Positions 33,252 through 45,019 are shown, counted from the stretch's first letter. The stretch is DNA of 64,000 bases from Populus alba (GCF_005239225.2 NC_133287.1:6677493-6741492); one strand, 5' to 3'. Program-made: numbers and translations. Notes: a model not told the origin generated them from the letters alone.

Positions 33252-33436
33252 CAGGGGCGGAGCCAAGACATTAGGTTTAGAAGGGCCAAATTAGAAACAA
33301 AAATTTAGAGGGGGTAAAAGTTAAAATTTACTAATTTTAGAGCTAAAAATTTTAATTATTCAAGGGGGAGACAGGCGAAAAATATAATTTTTGCAAGGGC
33401 TGGGGCCTCTATCAGCCACCCCTACCTCTGCTCCCG
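33252..33436. mobile_element. Short hAT-like non-autonomous element, diverged
   Basis: Begins CAGGGGCGGAGCCAAGAC, a frequent terminus of plant hAT MITEs. It ends with a decayed inverse (CACCCCTACCTCTGCTCCCG). The flanking octamers TCAGTTAA and GCAATTAA agree at six of eight positions, a possible aged target duplication. Non-coding. Confidence 0.5.
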
Positions 33437-34440
33437 GCAATTAAAGCTAATATGAGAAAGTGATTTAGTAAGAATATCAACTAGGGAAGAGAAGAACCAA
33501 ATTTGAATACCCTTCTTAACAACTCTATCACAAACAAAAAGATAATCAACCTCAATATATTTATTATGAGCATGAAAAATTAGATTAACAAATACATAGA
33601 TAGCACTTAAATTTTCATGGAAGCCAAATTTTGACAATAAAAAACAAATGCATAAAATTATAGCAGTAGCATCAGATAAAACCTTTTATTCAGTTTTCAT
33701 AAAGGATCGAGCAATAATTTTGTTGCTTCTTAAACTTTCATGAAATTATAGGAGTATTACTTAGATATACAACATAACAACCAGTAAACTTACTACTATC
33801 AATACTATCAGCTTAATCAATATTAGTGAAGCTATGAAAGGACAAAGATGAACCATAAGAGATGTGTAAACCATACGAAGTCATAGCTTTTAGATAATGT
33901 AAGATGTTTTTAACAATCGCCAATGAGGAAACTTATTCAAGGCATAAAAGGCCAAGTCCGGTAAAATTAAGATACTGTAGAGCACCAACAATATATCTAT
34001 ACTATGTGGAATTAGAGCACGAAGCACTAGACACCATGATTAACTTTGATGAGGAAGATGAAAAAGGATCAAGTGGTTTACAATAAGATATAATTGCTTG
34101 ATGGAGGATATCCAGAGCATTCTTTTGTTGACTAAGCAAGTTACCCATAGAAGTAGACTTCACCTTAATGCCCAAGAAATAATTGACAAATCCTAAAAAA
34201 TATTGTAAAGCACCAACAATATATCTATATTGTGTGGAATCAGTGTACGTACAAAGCACTAGACACCATGGCCAACTTCAATGAGGAAGATGAAAAAGGA
34301 TCCACTAGTTTACAATAAGACATAATTGGTTGGTGGAGAATATTCAGAGCATATTTTTGTTGACTAAGCAAGATACATAAAAGTAGGTTTAACCTCAATT
34401 CCTAAAAATTAATGGGCAAATCCTAAATCTTGAAACTTAA
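33437..34440 (-). pseudogene. Ty1/copia pol remnant (reverse transcriptase to RNase H)
   Basis: Read on the minus strand, pieces match the 3' half of copia pol: a YFLGIKV-type reverse-transcriptase end motif and NLLSQQKNALDILHQA, a DSTQYRYIVGALQY segment, and near 33480-33570 KYIEVDYLFVCD followed by LVDILTKSLS, the copia RNase H end. Stops and deletions break every piece and no LTRs are seen. An internal duplication (33977-34430) repeats the reverse-transcriptase end. Confidence 0.7.
33977..34430. repeat. Tandem duplication, about 227-bp period, within copia debris
   Basis: AGCACCAACAATATATCTAT occurs near 33979 and again near 34206, followed by matching GAGGAAGATGAAAAAGGATC blocks in both units. 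Confidence 0.8.
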
Positions 34441-35149
34441 AATCTATATTGCGCATAAGAGAAACAGGAGAGGCTGGCGCTTTGGTTTCGTCAGGATGGC
34501 AGCTGATAAGCATATTGATGCTGAGTTGAAATCACTAAACGAGATTTGATTCGGATAATCAATGTGATTGATTCAGACGATGAATCCATGAAGTGGCTGA
34601 GTTGTAGCTCGCTTGGTAATATTCTTGATGGAGTGAATTATGCTAATCTAAGCCATTAGTGGAATACCTTTTGTGAAGCTAAGATTTTTGGGTGCTTCAA
34701 ATTAGGCTCTTTTCACCTTCGACGGTATTGATATTCTTAAACAAAAGCATAGAGAATATGAACCCTGCTAGATCAAAATTTTTTGATTGTTGTTGATTGT
34801 TTCTCTTGGGTTGAACTATTTGGCCTTGCAATAACATCTTGGATAATGGATAACTTTCAAGCAGCTTTTTCTCATTATGGCCTTGCCTTGTGACCAGGTT
34901 TTCAAGACTTAAAAAGGAAGCAAAAGTTTTGTCTGTACCTATTTTTTTTTTATAAATTTACTACGTAAAACTAAAAGAAAATAAAATTTTCTAATATCTT
35001 TGCATAGTAAATAAAATATTATAAAGAAGGGTAACTCTCATAACCCAATTTTTTACCTTTTTATTTTAATTAATTTATTTACTGAAAAAAATGATGAAAA
35101 ACAAATAAAAATAAAATAAATAAAGAATAAATTAAAATTTGGGTTATGG
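34441..35149. other. Intergenic, no gene supported
   Basis: Balanced composition up to about 34930, with broken short frames that may be further retroelement debris, then AT-rich. Nothing can be named. Confidence 0.4.
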
Positions 35150-35440
35150 GCAACATGATTGGAAGTTTAAAGATTTAATTAAATTTTTTACTAGTTTAAT
35201 TCACCAAGTCAAGGGTTTAATTGGAGAGTTGATAAGTTTTGAGACTTAATTAAGATTGAAATCAATTTCATTAATCCAATCAAAGGTTTAATTGGAGAAA
35301 TGATAAGTTTTGAGACTTAATTAAGCATAGAATTAATTTAATTAATCCAATCAAGGGCTTAATTGGAGAATTGATACGTTTTGAGACTTAATTGAGATTG
35401 GTATTAATTTAATTAATGAAATCAGGGGCTTAATTGAAAA
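35150..35440 (+). repeat. Four-copy, ~70-bp tandem repeat
   Basis: The phrase TTTAATTGGAGA…GATAAGTTTTGAGACTTAAT recurs at 35223, 35294, 35364 and, weaker, about 35433. Spacing is 71, 70 and about 69 bp. Such TTAATTGG arrays occur in or near LTR retrotransposons, but no LTR ends were found here. Confidence 0.8.
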
Positions 35441-35639
35441 CTTTTCAAAGTATATGGCTGATTCTGGTAAATTTTCCAGGAAATTAACATCCAGGGACTG
35501 TTTTGTACCATTCTCTGAAATGCAGGGGTCCAATTAAAGTTTATCCAAGGGCTTGATTACAAAACATCAAGGCCCAAAACGCAAAATAACCCCAACACTG
35601 TTCATCTTCTTCACCCGATAAAAAGAAAACTGCTGCCTT

Positions 35640-36640
35640 TACTCATGCATTAAAAACAGAGAGCATGGACCGCATGGCATTCTAAGGGAGGATAAAACCA
35701 GAAAAAAAAACGGCTGGAGGGGGGGAGGGAGAACCAAGGGGCTGAGAAGAGAAAAAAAAGGAGCCACGAACAATGGAAAACAAAGAACACAGGGGAGAAG
35801 ACGCAGGAGACTAAAAAACAGGGCAGAACCGAGGAGCAAAGGAGACGCAAACTCAACCCATCGGACGAAAGCGCAGAGACGAGAACCGGCGTTGACCATC
35901 GTCTTCACAGTCTTCAGCAACCAGCCTCCAGAACCAGAGGCAGCAGAACAAAGAATGAAAAAAGGAAGGGGACGACACCGAGAACGTGGTAGAACCAGAG
36001 ACAGAGGACGGAAGATGAAGAAGAAGAAGAAGCAGAGGACCGAAACCTGAAAAGAGAGTCAAGAGAACAGAGAAGATAAACAGAGAGGATAGGCTAACGA
36101 GAAACAGAAGCAGGGAACATTGGCCAATCATCGTCTTCGCCGCAGCACCTAAACCAGGACTAAAAAGGAGGACATACAGAGAGAGAAGAACCGAGAAAGA
36201 CAGGGAACTGGCGGGAAAAAAAAAAAACAGGAGACAGAGGACGAGAGAAAAAAAAACTGGGAAAGGAAGAACTGAGAAAAATCGAGGAGCAGAAAATAGA
36301 AACCCAGAGAGCAGAGAGAAACCGAACAGAGCACAGAACAAAACAAAAAAAAAACCGAAAGAAAAGAGAAATCAAAGAGCAACACAGAGCCATTGTTTTC
36401 TTCCCTGCAGAAAAACCTAAAATCAACAACCAATTCACGGCGGACCGGTCTCTCCATCGTCTTCTTGGTTTCAAAAGTCGCTGAGAAAAACGAAGAGGCA
36501 ACGTAGAAAAGTGAGCACAGAAGGAGACAAGCAGAAGGGAAAAACATAAGCAGAGGAAAGCCACCATGACCAGAACCAGTGTTGCTGCTGCCTTCGGTGT
36601 TTCCAGAACCAGGTAAGTAAGCTTCTCTTTCCCCGCTTTT
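35640..36640 (+). other. ~1-kb purine-rich strand-biased segment
   Basis: The plus strand is dominated by A and G (AGAGAAGAACCGAGAAAGAC-like text) for about 1 kb. CATCGTCTTC-type pyrimidine interruptions recur near 35898, 36130 and 36455. It ends with a consensus splice donor CCAG|GTAAGT at about 36611-36618. The long minus-strand frames here are Phe/Ser/Leu-rich by composition only. It could be an untranslated retroelement leader or a non-coding transcript; I cannot name it. Confidence 0.4.
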
Positions 36641-36670
36641 CATTTTAATTCACTTTCTTTGCCTGCTCAT

Positions 36671-36890
36671 GCACGCGTGATTTATTTCACGCGTGCTTCA
36701 TTAACTCAGCCGGGCCACTGGTTATTGTTAACGTTTAAAAATTCTAATAAATTAAAAAGTTCAATTCCTAATAAATTTAATATTAACGTTTAAAAATGAA
36801 AAAACAAAATAAGAAAAAAAAATACATGTTATTGTTCCGATGAACAATAACATGCGAGGAGGGGAACAATGATTTTCCCTCCTCGGCCAC
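36671..36890. repeat. Cluster of three strong hairpins
   Basis: A perfect 10-bp stem with 6-nt loop is at 36671-36696 (GCACGCGTGA and its inverse). A perfect 13-bp stem with 4-nt loop is at 36825-36854 (CATGTTATTGTTC and its inverse). Immediately after comes an imperfect stem (CGAGGAGGGGAA against TTTTCCCTCCTCG, 36854-36886). Confidence 0.8.
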
Positions 36891-39016
36891 TTCTTGTTAA
36901 TGATTAGAACAGATTAATTTAATTTACCCCTAATTTGTTTCTCTTATATTTTATTTAAGTTAGTTCTATTTCTTTATAGAAACAAAAATCTTTTGTTATT
37001 AGCAATGATAATTAATCTCGAAGATAAAATAAATGAAAATATACTAAATAGCACCCACTGTCAAAATATTTACATACTGTTACATTCTAAATTAATCAAG
37101 GAGGTTATGAAGTAGTCAGGGTCAAGGATAAGAAAGACAAACATGGTAATGGGTTCATTTGGCGTTTGATCTTGTTCGTAGCTTTCCATTCTGGAGAGCT
37201 CACGGACTTGCATGTAGTGTTCCTCTTGAATGTTCTCTCGAGTCTTGACAACTATATTGGATAATTTTTATGTTAGCCACGCTACAGAGGATAATTTTTA
37301 CCAGTTGGTGATCCTTTAAGAAATGGGATTTGTTACATTTCCTGCTGTGATTTTGATGATTGTACCGCATCCCCAGTTTCTACTTCGGATTGAGCATTTA
37401 GCAAGCCTGCAGCTTTCCAACGGTGAAATTGTACCACCTATTTACAATTACATATAATTTGACTGCAGCAAGATAATTAGGCCAAACTCATTAAATTAGT
37501 TATTGGGAGTGTGAGTTTGGTATTACGATGGAAGATGTTTTTTAAAAAATAGATTAAAATTTTTTTTTTATTTTTAAGATGAACACATTAAAAAATCATT
37601 AGAAAACACTAAAAATAATATTAATTTGATGTTTTTTCGAGCCAAATACATCAAAACACACGCTGTACATAACAGGCACATAACAGGCACTTGAGTGGAG
37701 AAGTGATCGTATTGTGTACTCACTGATATTGATTGAGATTATCATGTATCAGGAGCAGTGAAAATACATGAAGTGCATGCAAAATGTTGACAAACTCCTC
37801 CTTAAACAACTCGTTTCCCCTTACTAAGTGTTCTGTGGAATCTGAAAACAAGCTGTTTCCTCGACAAGAACAAATATCAAACCCAAGCACATGCATTCTT
37901 GCGAAGCATATATCAAATCCTAACTGTTGATGAGATGCTAGATCTGAAGAACACCAGAACATTTTGCTGGATGCCAGCATGTGTGGCTTCAATTCAAGCA
38001 CATTTATTGACCTATGTAAGCATGTTTTTCGATACAAGGGGAACGAGTTTCGCATCCTCGCCATGAGCACTATCATGGCTAAACCAAAGTGTAAGTGCAA
38101 GTCTCTCCCCTTCAGTTATCTGTGAAAGAAAATTGATAAATTATAGTAGAAAACAATGAAAAAAAAATAAGTAGCTGAGACTTTACCTACCATAAATTTG
38201 GTAGCAGAAGGGAAGATTACAGAAAAACAAGAGTTCATGAACGGTAAATACATATTGGTCACAAAATAAACTCTGCATGAATCGACGTGCAGCGAGATGC
38301 AGAGCTAATAGCATATGCTGTTGGGAAATGATTCACAGATGGAAGAAATAACAGGAATATATAGCAACCTAGAGTGTTCAACAATGACCACCCACCACAG
38401 CACTTGAATTGTTTGAATTCATTCCCAGCTCAACATCCAAGCAAACATCAAAAAATATCAGAAGCAGAAGCAAAAAAATAGAGCAGTGAAAGCAATCACA
38501 GCCAGTATGGACTCTGGACATAACTGATTCTGAATTGACTTGGTTTTACAGATATTTGCAAAGAGGTCTCGGGTGTGATTTTGGAGGATCATGTATGAAT
38601 AAGGAAGAAGAAATCAACAAATACAACCGCAATCTGTTCAAAATCGACATGACTTTAACCTGTAACATTTCCACACTCACTTTTGATATTATGATTAAAG
38701 TTTACAAAGGAAACGGTAATTTTCCATTTTCACATTGTTTGATTCATCTGCTCCACTATCTTCTTCAAACTTGACAAAGAAAAAAAACTACAAGCATATT
38801 TCCAAGGATTGACTACCAAGCATGTATAAGCAAATGAACATTGTTTTTTCTTCTCCAGAATGACTACAGAGAAAAAGGCTATTGGCTCCACAAAATGGCA
38901 GGTTACTGTTCACAGTATTGGAAGAGTCGAACTTGACATGTAAACTTCATAACCTTAGTCTAGGAAGCAGTTCAGCTTACTTCACATCTTCTATTCAAGT
39001 TGATCAGATCTTGGAT
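36891..39016. other. Intergenic region and 3' flank of the minus-strand YSL gene
   Basis: A weak copy of the dispersed repeat lies at about 37515-37625. A minus-strand frame at 37720-38100 (126 codons) has no domain I recognise and no paralogue in the window. The right end (about 38800-39016) is probably the YSL 3' untranslated region. Confidence 0.4.
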
Positions 39017-42000
39017 TTATGACCCTAAGAATGCATCAACCTTGCTATTTGTTCCCCTTGACAAAAACTTCATGCAAATGGGTGGTTTTACACCTGCTAG
39101 AGCAAGTATTGAACTAGGCAAAGTCCATATCCCATCCCCACAAATCAAACCAGAAGCCACTGCTGGCCCAAAAGCATCTGCCTTCACCTTGTCAATCTTT
39201 TCCCAAATAAAAAGAATCAAGCTTCCCAGACACATGTCGATGGCAAAGTATGAGCCAATATAGAAAGGTATAGCCATTGCCATTGGATTGGGAATGAACC
39301 TAGCCCATTTCTTACCCAATGCATCCTTGATCAAATTTATCAGAATAGCTGCACCAAAGAATCCATAACAAAGATAGAGGCAATTCTTTGGTAGAGCTGA
39401 GAAGCCTTCTACCCCCAATATGGCCATGTTTCGATACACAGTAGCATAAGGAGCAGGGTATTGACTTCCAGTAGTCCCAAGATCCTTGAAGGCCTTGAAA
39501 AAGAGCCAAAAGACGCTAGGGGAAATTACGCAACCCATTGCAGTGCCAATCAGTTGGCTCACAAACATAGACCGTGGTGAGGACAAGGTTAGATAACCAG
39601 TCTTGAAATCTTGAGAGAGGTCAGAAGCCGTGGAGACTATATTCATCATGACTCCACAGGCAGCTAGACCTGCAAGAACTCCACCATATGAGGCACCAGC
39701 CCATGCCCCAATTACAAAAATAGCTAGCTTCCCATAGGTTGATGCAAGGGACCAATCAGTGAGGCCACATCCATAAGCATTACAAAATGCCAGGGCTGGG
39801 GCAAAGATGTAGATGACCAGTATGTAATACCATTTGAGTTCATGAAAAATATGTGGAAGTGTGGCGGTAGAGATGGCAGCAATCGCAACATAGCCTGCAA
39901 TAGAAAACCATGTTGGGATTTGATCTTTCAGAAAGAGTCGGGTTCGTTGTTGCTCATCATAGGAGATCTTGGAGCTCTCAGGAGAGGAACGGTCAGCAAC
40001 AGGGAGATTACTGGTTGCTTTTCTCACTCGAAGTTGAAAAAACAAGGCAGCAAGCGTTCGGCTTAGCACCTTGAAGAAGTTGTACAGACCATCACCCAAG
40101 ATCAAGGCAATGGCAATAAATACCTGGTCCATCACATAAGGTGTTGGTACATACAAAGCCTTCAAGAAGTATGTTAAAACATGGCACTCTTGTCATCTTA
40201 ACCTTATTAGACACTTACCTTGTAACCTTGGAGGCCATGCAGGCTGGATGCTTTGAGGTCTGCTGGATACCAATCACCCTTTTTTGTATCTATCAGAGGC
40301 CACATGAGACCCCACGAAAGAATTCCTCCAAGCAATACTGATACGTTTATGATGTATGGGCAAATCATTCCAACTCCAACATATGTTGCTGAGAAATCAA
40401 AGAAGAATCTGTACATATAGCAAGGACAATATTATTAAAAGAGACCACAACTAATTTGAAACAAAGCGCCCTAATAAATGTATCTACATTCAAAAAGACA
40501 TGAATTTTTTTTTAAAATAACGCATTTACTGGTTTTCATATGCTTTAAGCCCAAGTGAGGGAAAGCTAGCAAATCCACAACCATCTCCTGCAGTATAGAA
40601 CCATTGAAAGACACCCCACAAGAAGCTGAATGAGAAGAACTTGCCCAAGACCTTCACTTGTTTCCTGCAATGGTAGAAAAATAAAGTTGGATACTTTCAC
40701 ATGCCGGATGATCATTTAACTACAAGTGCATTAGGTCTGACAATGCCTTACTTTGCTAGCTTGGCTCCTGCAGGAGTGTGAAAGCTGTTGATGAGATGAG
40801 CAGTCGCAGTGCCACTTGGATATGTCAATTTGAAGTCAACAATCATGACCTGGAAGCAACCCAGGTAACAAAGAATATTAGTTTTTGGCAAAATTAATAA
40901 ATTCAACAAAACATAAAATGCAGAGGAAAGTTTTCAATTTCCTATAATCACATGACAAAGTTGAATGGTAATATATGTTGGAAAGTGTACCTTCCGGAGA
41001 GGCACCACTGAAAAGAGTCCAAGAAAGCTGACAACAAACAGAAAGCCAATCATCCAAGAAAGGGATGGATTTTTAAAGGCATCAGTATGTTCTGTAGATT
41101 GTTTGGCCACAGCTTCACTCATTCCAAACAGGTAGCTCCCAAAGCCTCCTATTAAACAGAAACAGAATACAAATTATTGAATGAAAACCATTACTTGTAT
41201 GAAATTCAACAAGCTTAAAATCGTCATAAGCGTAATCACAAATTAGCTGTTTCATTACAAAGGTTTCAGGTTCAAAACAAGTTTGGAACGCACGCAGCCA
41301 TGCTTATATTGATTATTAAGATAACAAATTAGAAATAACAGCGTATTCATCTCAAAATAAAGTTGATGATTCTCAGTCAATGAAGAAGCTCAATAGAGTA
41401 AAATCTACACTGAAGGTTTAATTTTAATAAAGCTCAAGCTCACTACTAGCATTCTAGAAAGAGATCAATTAATCACATTTTCTTTCTTTTTATTACTAAC
41501 GGAGACGTCTTCTTTTTCCATCTAATACCACTTTGAACTATGTAAGTCATCCAAATCCGGCTCCTATATATTGAATTGTATACCAAAAATCTTATCTGGT
41601 GAGACTGTGGACCAAAAAGGTTGCGTGCCTTTACTGCCGGCCGCACTTTATGCCTGGTGGAGCACTCGAAACCTAAGAAAAAGCTAGAAGAGCTAATAAA
41701 AAGTAAACCCCCCCCCCTCCCCAAACTCCCACCCACCACCACCATTATCACACTCCACGAAAAAGGGAAAATCTGGTAAAGTAAATTATTAGAGAAGATT
41801 TCCATCAAACTTTTTAAAGAAAGTAGATTTGTTCATGTCACTCAGCTAAAACATCTCTTAAAATTTAGTTTTTAGGTTGGGGAAAAATCTCTTTAAATTA
41901 ATGAAAGAAAAAAAATCACTGAACATCTAATGAAATCTTAATTTTGATGCGTCTCTCGGCTACTTTAGGCAGTAAAATCTTATTATGTTCAAGGATCATC

Positions 42001-42566
42001 TACATCTAATCGTATCTGAGAGAAAAAGGGATCTAGAGAGAAAAAGGGCTGCCTTATCATGTAATCTAGCAACTAGTAAAAGGAAATCTTGACAATGTAT
42101 TTGAGTAACTAATCACTTGATCAAAGAAGTCTAGTTATGTCATCAAAACAAAAAGGAAAATCTTGAATTAAAAATACTTAACGAGTGCAGAAAGTATACC
42201 ACTAAAGGCAATGCCAGAGGAGGCAACCACGCAAGTCTGGATAACAGTGTTCTCTTGCCTGGTAAAGGGTTGCTTCAAATGGCCAGAACTTTCAAGAAAC
42301 TTTGTCCAGGTCTTGGTGAAAAAGAACCCCAAAAGGCCAGCAGAGACATTGAGGGAAGGTATGATACCAGTTGTAAGATTGAGCTTCATAACTATGAAGC
42401 TGAACAAAATACTCAACACAAAGCTGACCACAAAGGCCCTCAATGTCAGCTGATTCCTCCATGAAGGCACTTCTTGATTCTCAAATACCCTTTCCACTGA
42501 CAACCCATTTTCTTCCTCTTTCTTGTCCTCCTTTTTGCGATCATCATCTCTTCCATTGTGATCCAT
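39017..42566 (-). CDS. YSL7: Yellow stripe-like (YSL7-type) oligopeptide/metal-nicotianamine transporter, copy A
   Basis: Six exons on the minus strand: 42200-42566, 40991-41148, 40752-40849, 40530-40664, 40219-40408 and 39017-40123, all GT-AG and in phase, 684 aa. It starts [20 protein letters not shown], an acidic cytosolic N-terminus. The many hydrophobic segments of the OPT/YSL family follow, with conserved [80 protein letters not shown] and [15 protein letters not shown]. The sequence most resembles Arabidopsis YSL7 (YSL5/7/8 clade). YSL proteins move metal-nicotianamine chelates by proton symport at the plasma membrane or endomembranes; Arabidopsis YSL7/8 also import syringolin A. It stands head to head with copy B, with internal exons of 98, 135 and 190 bp in both. 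Confidence 0.93.
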
Positions 42567-42918
42567 TTTCTTTTCTTGAAAAAAAAAAATGATACTTTGT
42601 TTTAGTGAATCTCTAAAAAGGCTGGATAGATGGGACTATGCTAAGTAAGTCAAGGTTGTTGAGATTATTAACGATACGTTAGGAAGTGTGCAAGCAGCTG
42701 GGGATGATGACGGTGATCCAAAAATGATTTGACTCATGTTGTCCCCTTCACTTCACTTACGGGTAAGAGGTCAACTTGCAATCCCTTTATCGGGGCAAGG
42801 AGAATCGTCCATTCTAATTAAGTTTTCAATTTCGTTTCGATAGATATTTTATTTTTTTAATTAAAATAAAATATTTTAATTTTAAAATATTTTGATGTGT
42901 TGTTTCATGATTGTATTG

Positions 42919-42920
<2 letters not shown>

Positions 42921-42976
<56 letters not shown>
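42921..42976. repeat. (AT)n microsatellite
   Basis: About 28 AT units in the upstream region of YSL copy A, some 350 bp from its start codon. Confidence 0.95.
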
Positions 42977-42980
<4 letters not shown>

Positions 42981-43797
42981 CAAATATAATTCAAATTCAA
43001 GATAAATTATGCAATACAAACACAATATCAAATAAATATAATTTTAAATTTTAAAATATTTCTAAATAGTTAATATTAAATAGATATTTAACTTAAAGTA
43101 ATTTAACTTAAACAAAATATCAAAATATTATGAAAGTAAAATGTTTTAACAAAAATATTTTAAATATAAAGTTAATTCAATGTTATCAAGTGTCTAATGG
43201 AATTTAAAGCATCTCTTGTTTTGCTTAAAATCCTACAAAGCATAAACATGAAAAAAAACAACATGAATATAAACCATATATATTAGTGATAAATCTAATT
43301 TAAAAAAATTAATATCATTATTAATGAAAATAGTAATAATAATTTTCAATATTATTATTAATATCATTGCTATTGAAAGTAGTAATGAAAAAGAGCTTTT
43401 TTTATAATCGGGTGATTTAATTAATGAAATTAAGCAAGTTCAATTTGATTCAATGACTTTTCAAGAGTGGAACGGAACATGTAGAATGAAACCGAAACGT
43501 TTCAGGCGAAATTTAGCTGAAAAATTCGGAACGGATCGAGATTTAAAATGAGATGAAATTTGTTCCGTTTTGTTCTGTTTTTTGAATTGGTATGGAATGT
43601 TTCGGCTATTTCGGGTGAAACAGAACAGAATTAACAATCTTGATTCTAATGCTTTTTAAGTTCAAAATTTGTTTTTAGTTCTTTTAAAAAACTATATATT
43701 TATATCTTATTATTAACTATATTTATAAATTTACCTAAGTTTTTATTTAGAGATATAAATTTTCTTCAAAGTAAAATCATGAGAGTTGTTAAGCTTA
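42977..43797. other. AT-rich intergenic DNA between the YSL copies
   Basis: AT-rich with no frame. A segment around 43465-43635 contains partly inverted GAACGGAACATG/TTCGGGTGAAAC-like motifs and may be a small MITE, but no ends were defined. Confidence 0.4.
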
Positions 43798-44004
43798 GTT
43801 TGAACCAGTGTTTTAAAACCCGGACCGGCCCGACGGGTCAACCCGGAACCCGGCCGACCCAGGCATGGGACCGGTCTGGGTGGAGGCCAAAACCCGCTTG
43901 GGAATTGGCCCAGCCAGACCCGGTCGACCCGAAGGGTCGACCCGAGACCCAGTTGACCCGGCCAGACCCGGGTGAGTCCCGATCAATTTTTTTTTATTTT
44001 TCCT

Positions 44005-44030
44005 GTCATTAAACGACGTCGTTTAATGAC
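44005..44030. repeat. Perfect 26-bp palindrome
   Basis: GTCATTAAACGAC is followed immediately by its exact reverse complement, with no loop. It is centred on ACGT/GACGTC and lies inside the hAT-like element, just before the captured gene fragment. Confidence 0.9.
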
Positions 44031-44139
44031 ATCTGAAGACTAAAATCCTAAAACGCTGAACACTGAAGACCCGGTCACTTTTGCTTCACAAGAAAACAAC
44101 CGAATCTCAAACTTTGAAGCCTGAACAGAAGACAATTTT

Positions 44140-44477
44140 GAGGAAATTCAACAACCCTGGTGATCTCAACTATCCGTCGTTCTCGGTGGTGTTTACCAAC
44201 AATAGGGTTGTAAGGTACACCCGAGAATTGACAAATGTGGGCGCTGCTGGCTCCATTTATGAAGTAGTCGTGACTGGGCCGCAAGCAGTGCAGGTGACGG
44301 TGAAGCCTTCTAAGCTTGCCTTTTAAAAACGTTGGGGACAAGCTTAGATACACAGTGACTTTTGTGGCAAGGAAAGGTGCCAGTCTCACTGATAGATCTG
44401 GATTTGGTGCAATCGTGTGGAGAAATGCTCAACACCAAGTTAGGAGCCTAGTTGCATTTTCATGGATGCAGTTGTGA
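44140..44477 (+). pseudogene. Subtilisin-like protease C-terminal fragment (captured)
   Basis: The frame reads [36 protein letters not shown] and [10 protein letters not shown]. It then shifts by one base at about 44317-44330, where the T/A run ends the first frame, and continues in another frame as [30 protein letters not shown] and AFSWMQL before a stop at 44475-44477. This is the C-terminal fibronectin-III-like domain of plant subtilases of the SBT1 type. The catalytic Asp, His, Asn and Ser regions are absent, so no protease could be made. It is wholly inside the hAT-like element 43806-44916, which implies gene capture. Confidence 0.85.
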
Positions 44478-45019
44478 GCTTTTCTTCTTCAGGTTTCTTA
44501 TTTGTTATAGATGAATATGGGTTTTCTGTTGACGGGCCTGGTCACGACTTTGCTTGAGAGAGAGCTGCCAAACAAGGAGAAGCCAGAGCTGGGATATGAT
44601 TTATGGTATTGTTTGCCCTTTACTAGGCAGGATATAGGGCTGCTAAAAGTTTGATTTTAATTAACCGCGTCCTCGAGAACCTAGGTTCATCGTAAGTTGT
44701 TTCCACGGGAAGTGAGTGGAGCTTTGTATTTCCCGAGGAGAGTCCATGTAGATGAAAGGGAAAAGATAGGCATAAGAGCTATGAGGGCTACAAGTTCCTG
44801 AGAAGAGTTTTTATATAGTTTTTTTGGGTTGATCCGGGTTAACCCGGGTCAACCCATCTGACCCGTGACCTAATCACTTGACCGGGTCAATGACCGGGTC
44901 GGGTTTCAAAACTATGGTTTGAACAATGAGTCCATCAATTTAAAATATAATTTGGATTAAATTTTAAATTAAATGTAAAAATCGATTCAATTAGAATTTT
45001 TTTAATAATGTAGTATAAA

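Larger units (their letters stand above)
43806..44916 (+). mobile_element. hAT-like element carrying a subtilase gene fragment
   Basis: Begins CAGTGTTTTAAAACCCG and ends CGGGTTTCAAAACTATG, so the termini are imperfect inverted repeats (CAgtGTTTTaAAACCCg against CAtaGTTTTgAAACCCg). The octamer GTTTGAAC flanks it exactly on both sides (43798-43805 and 44917-44924), an 8-bp target duplication diagnostic of hAT. Both ends carry subterminal GGGTCAACCCG/GACCCGG repeats (43819-43980 and 44826-44905) that are far richer in G+C than the surroundings. Between them lie a perfect palindrome, a subtilase fragment and what may be its 3' flank. No transposase is present, so it is non-autonomous. Confidence 0.85.

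Noticed and set aside
35850..36643. Long minus-strand frames (up to 164 codons) rich in Phe, Ser and Leu
   Set aside because: They arise from the purine-rich plus strand, contain no domain or plausible promoter, and overlap each other in different frames.
37720..38100. 126-codon minus-strand frame
   Set aside because: Balanced composition makes it tempting, but it has no recognised domain, signal or paralogue and no splice context; left as unresolved.
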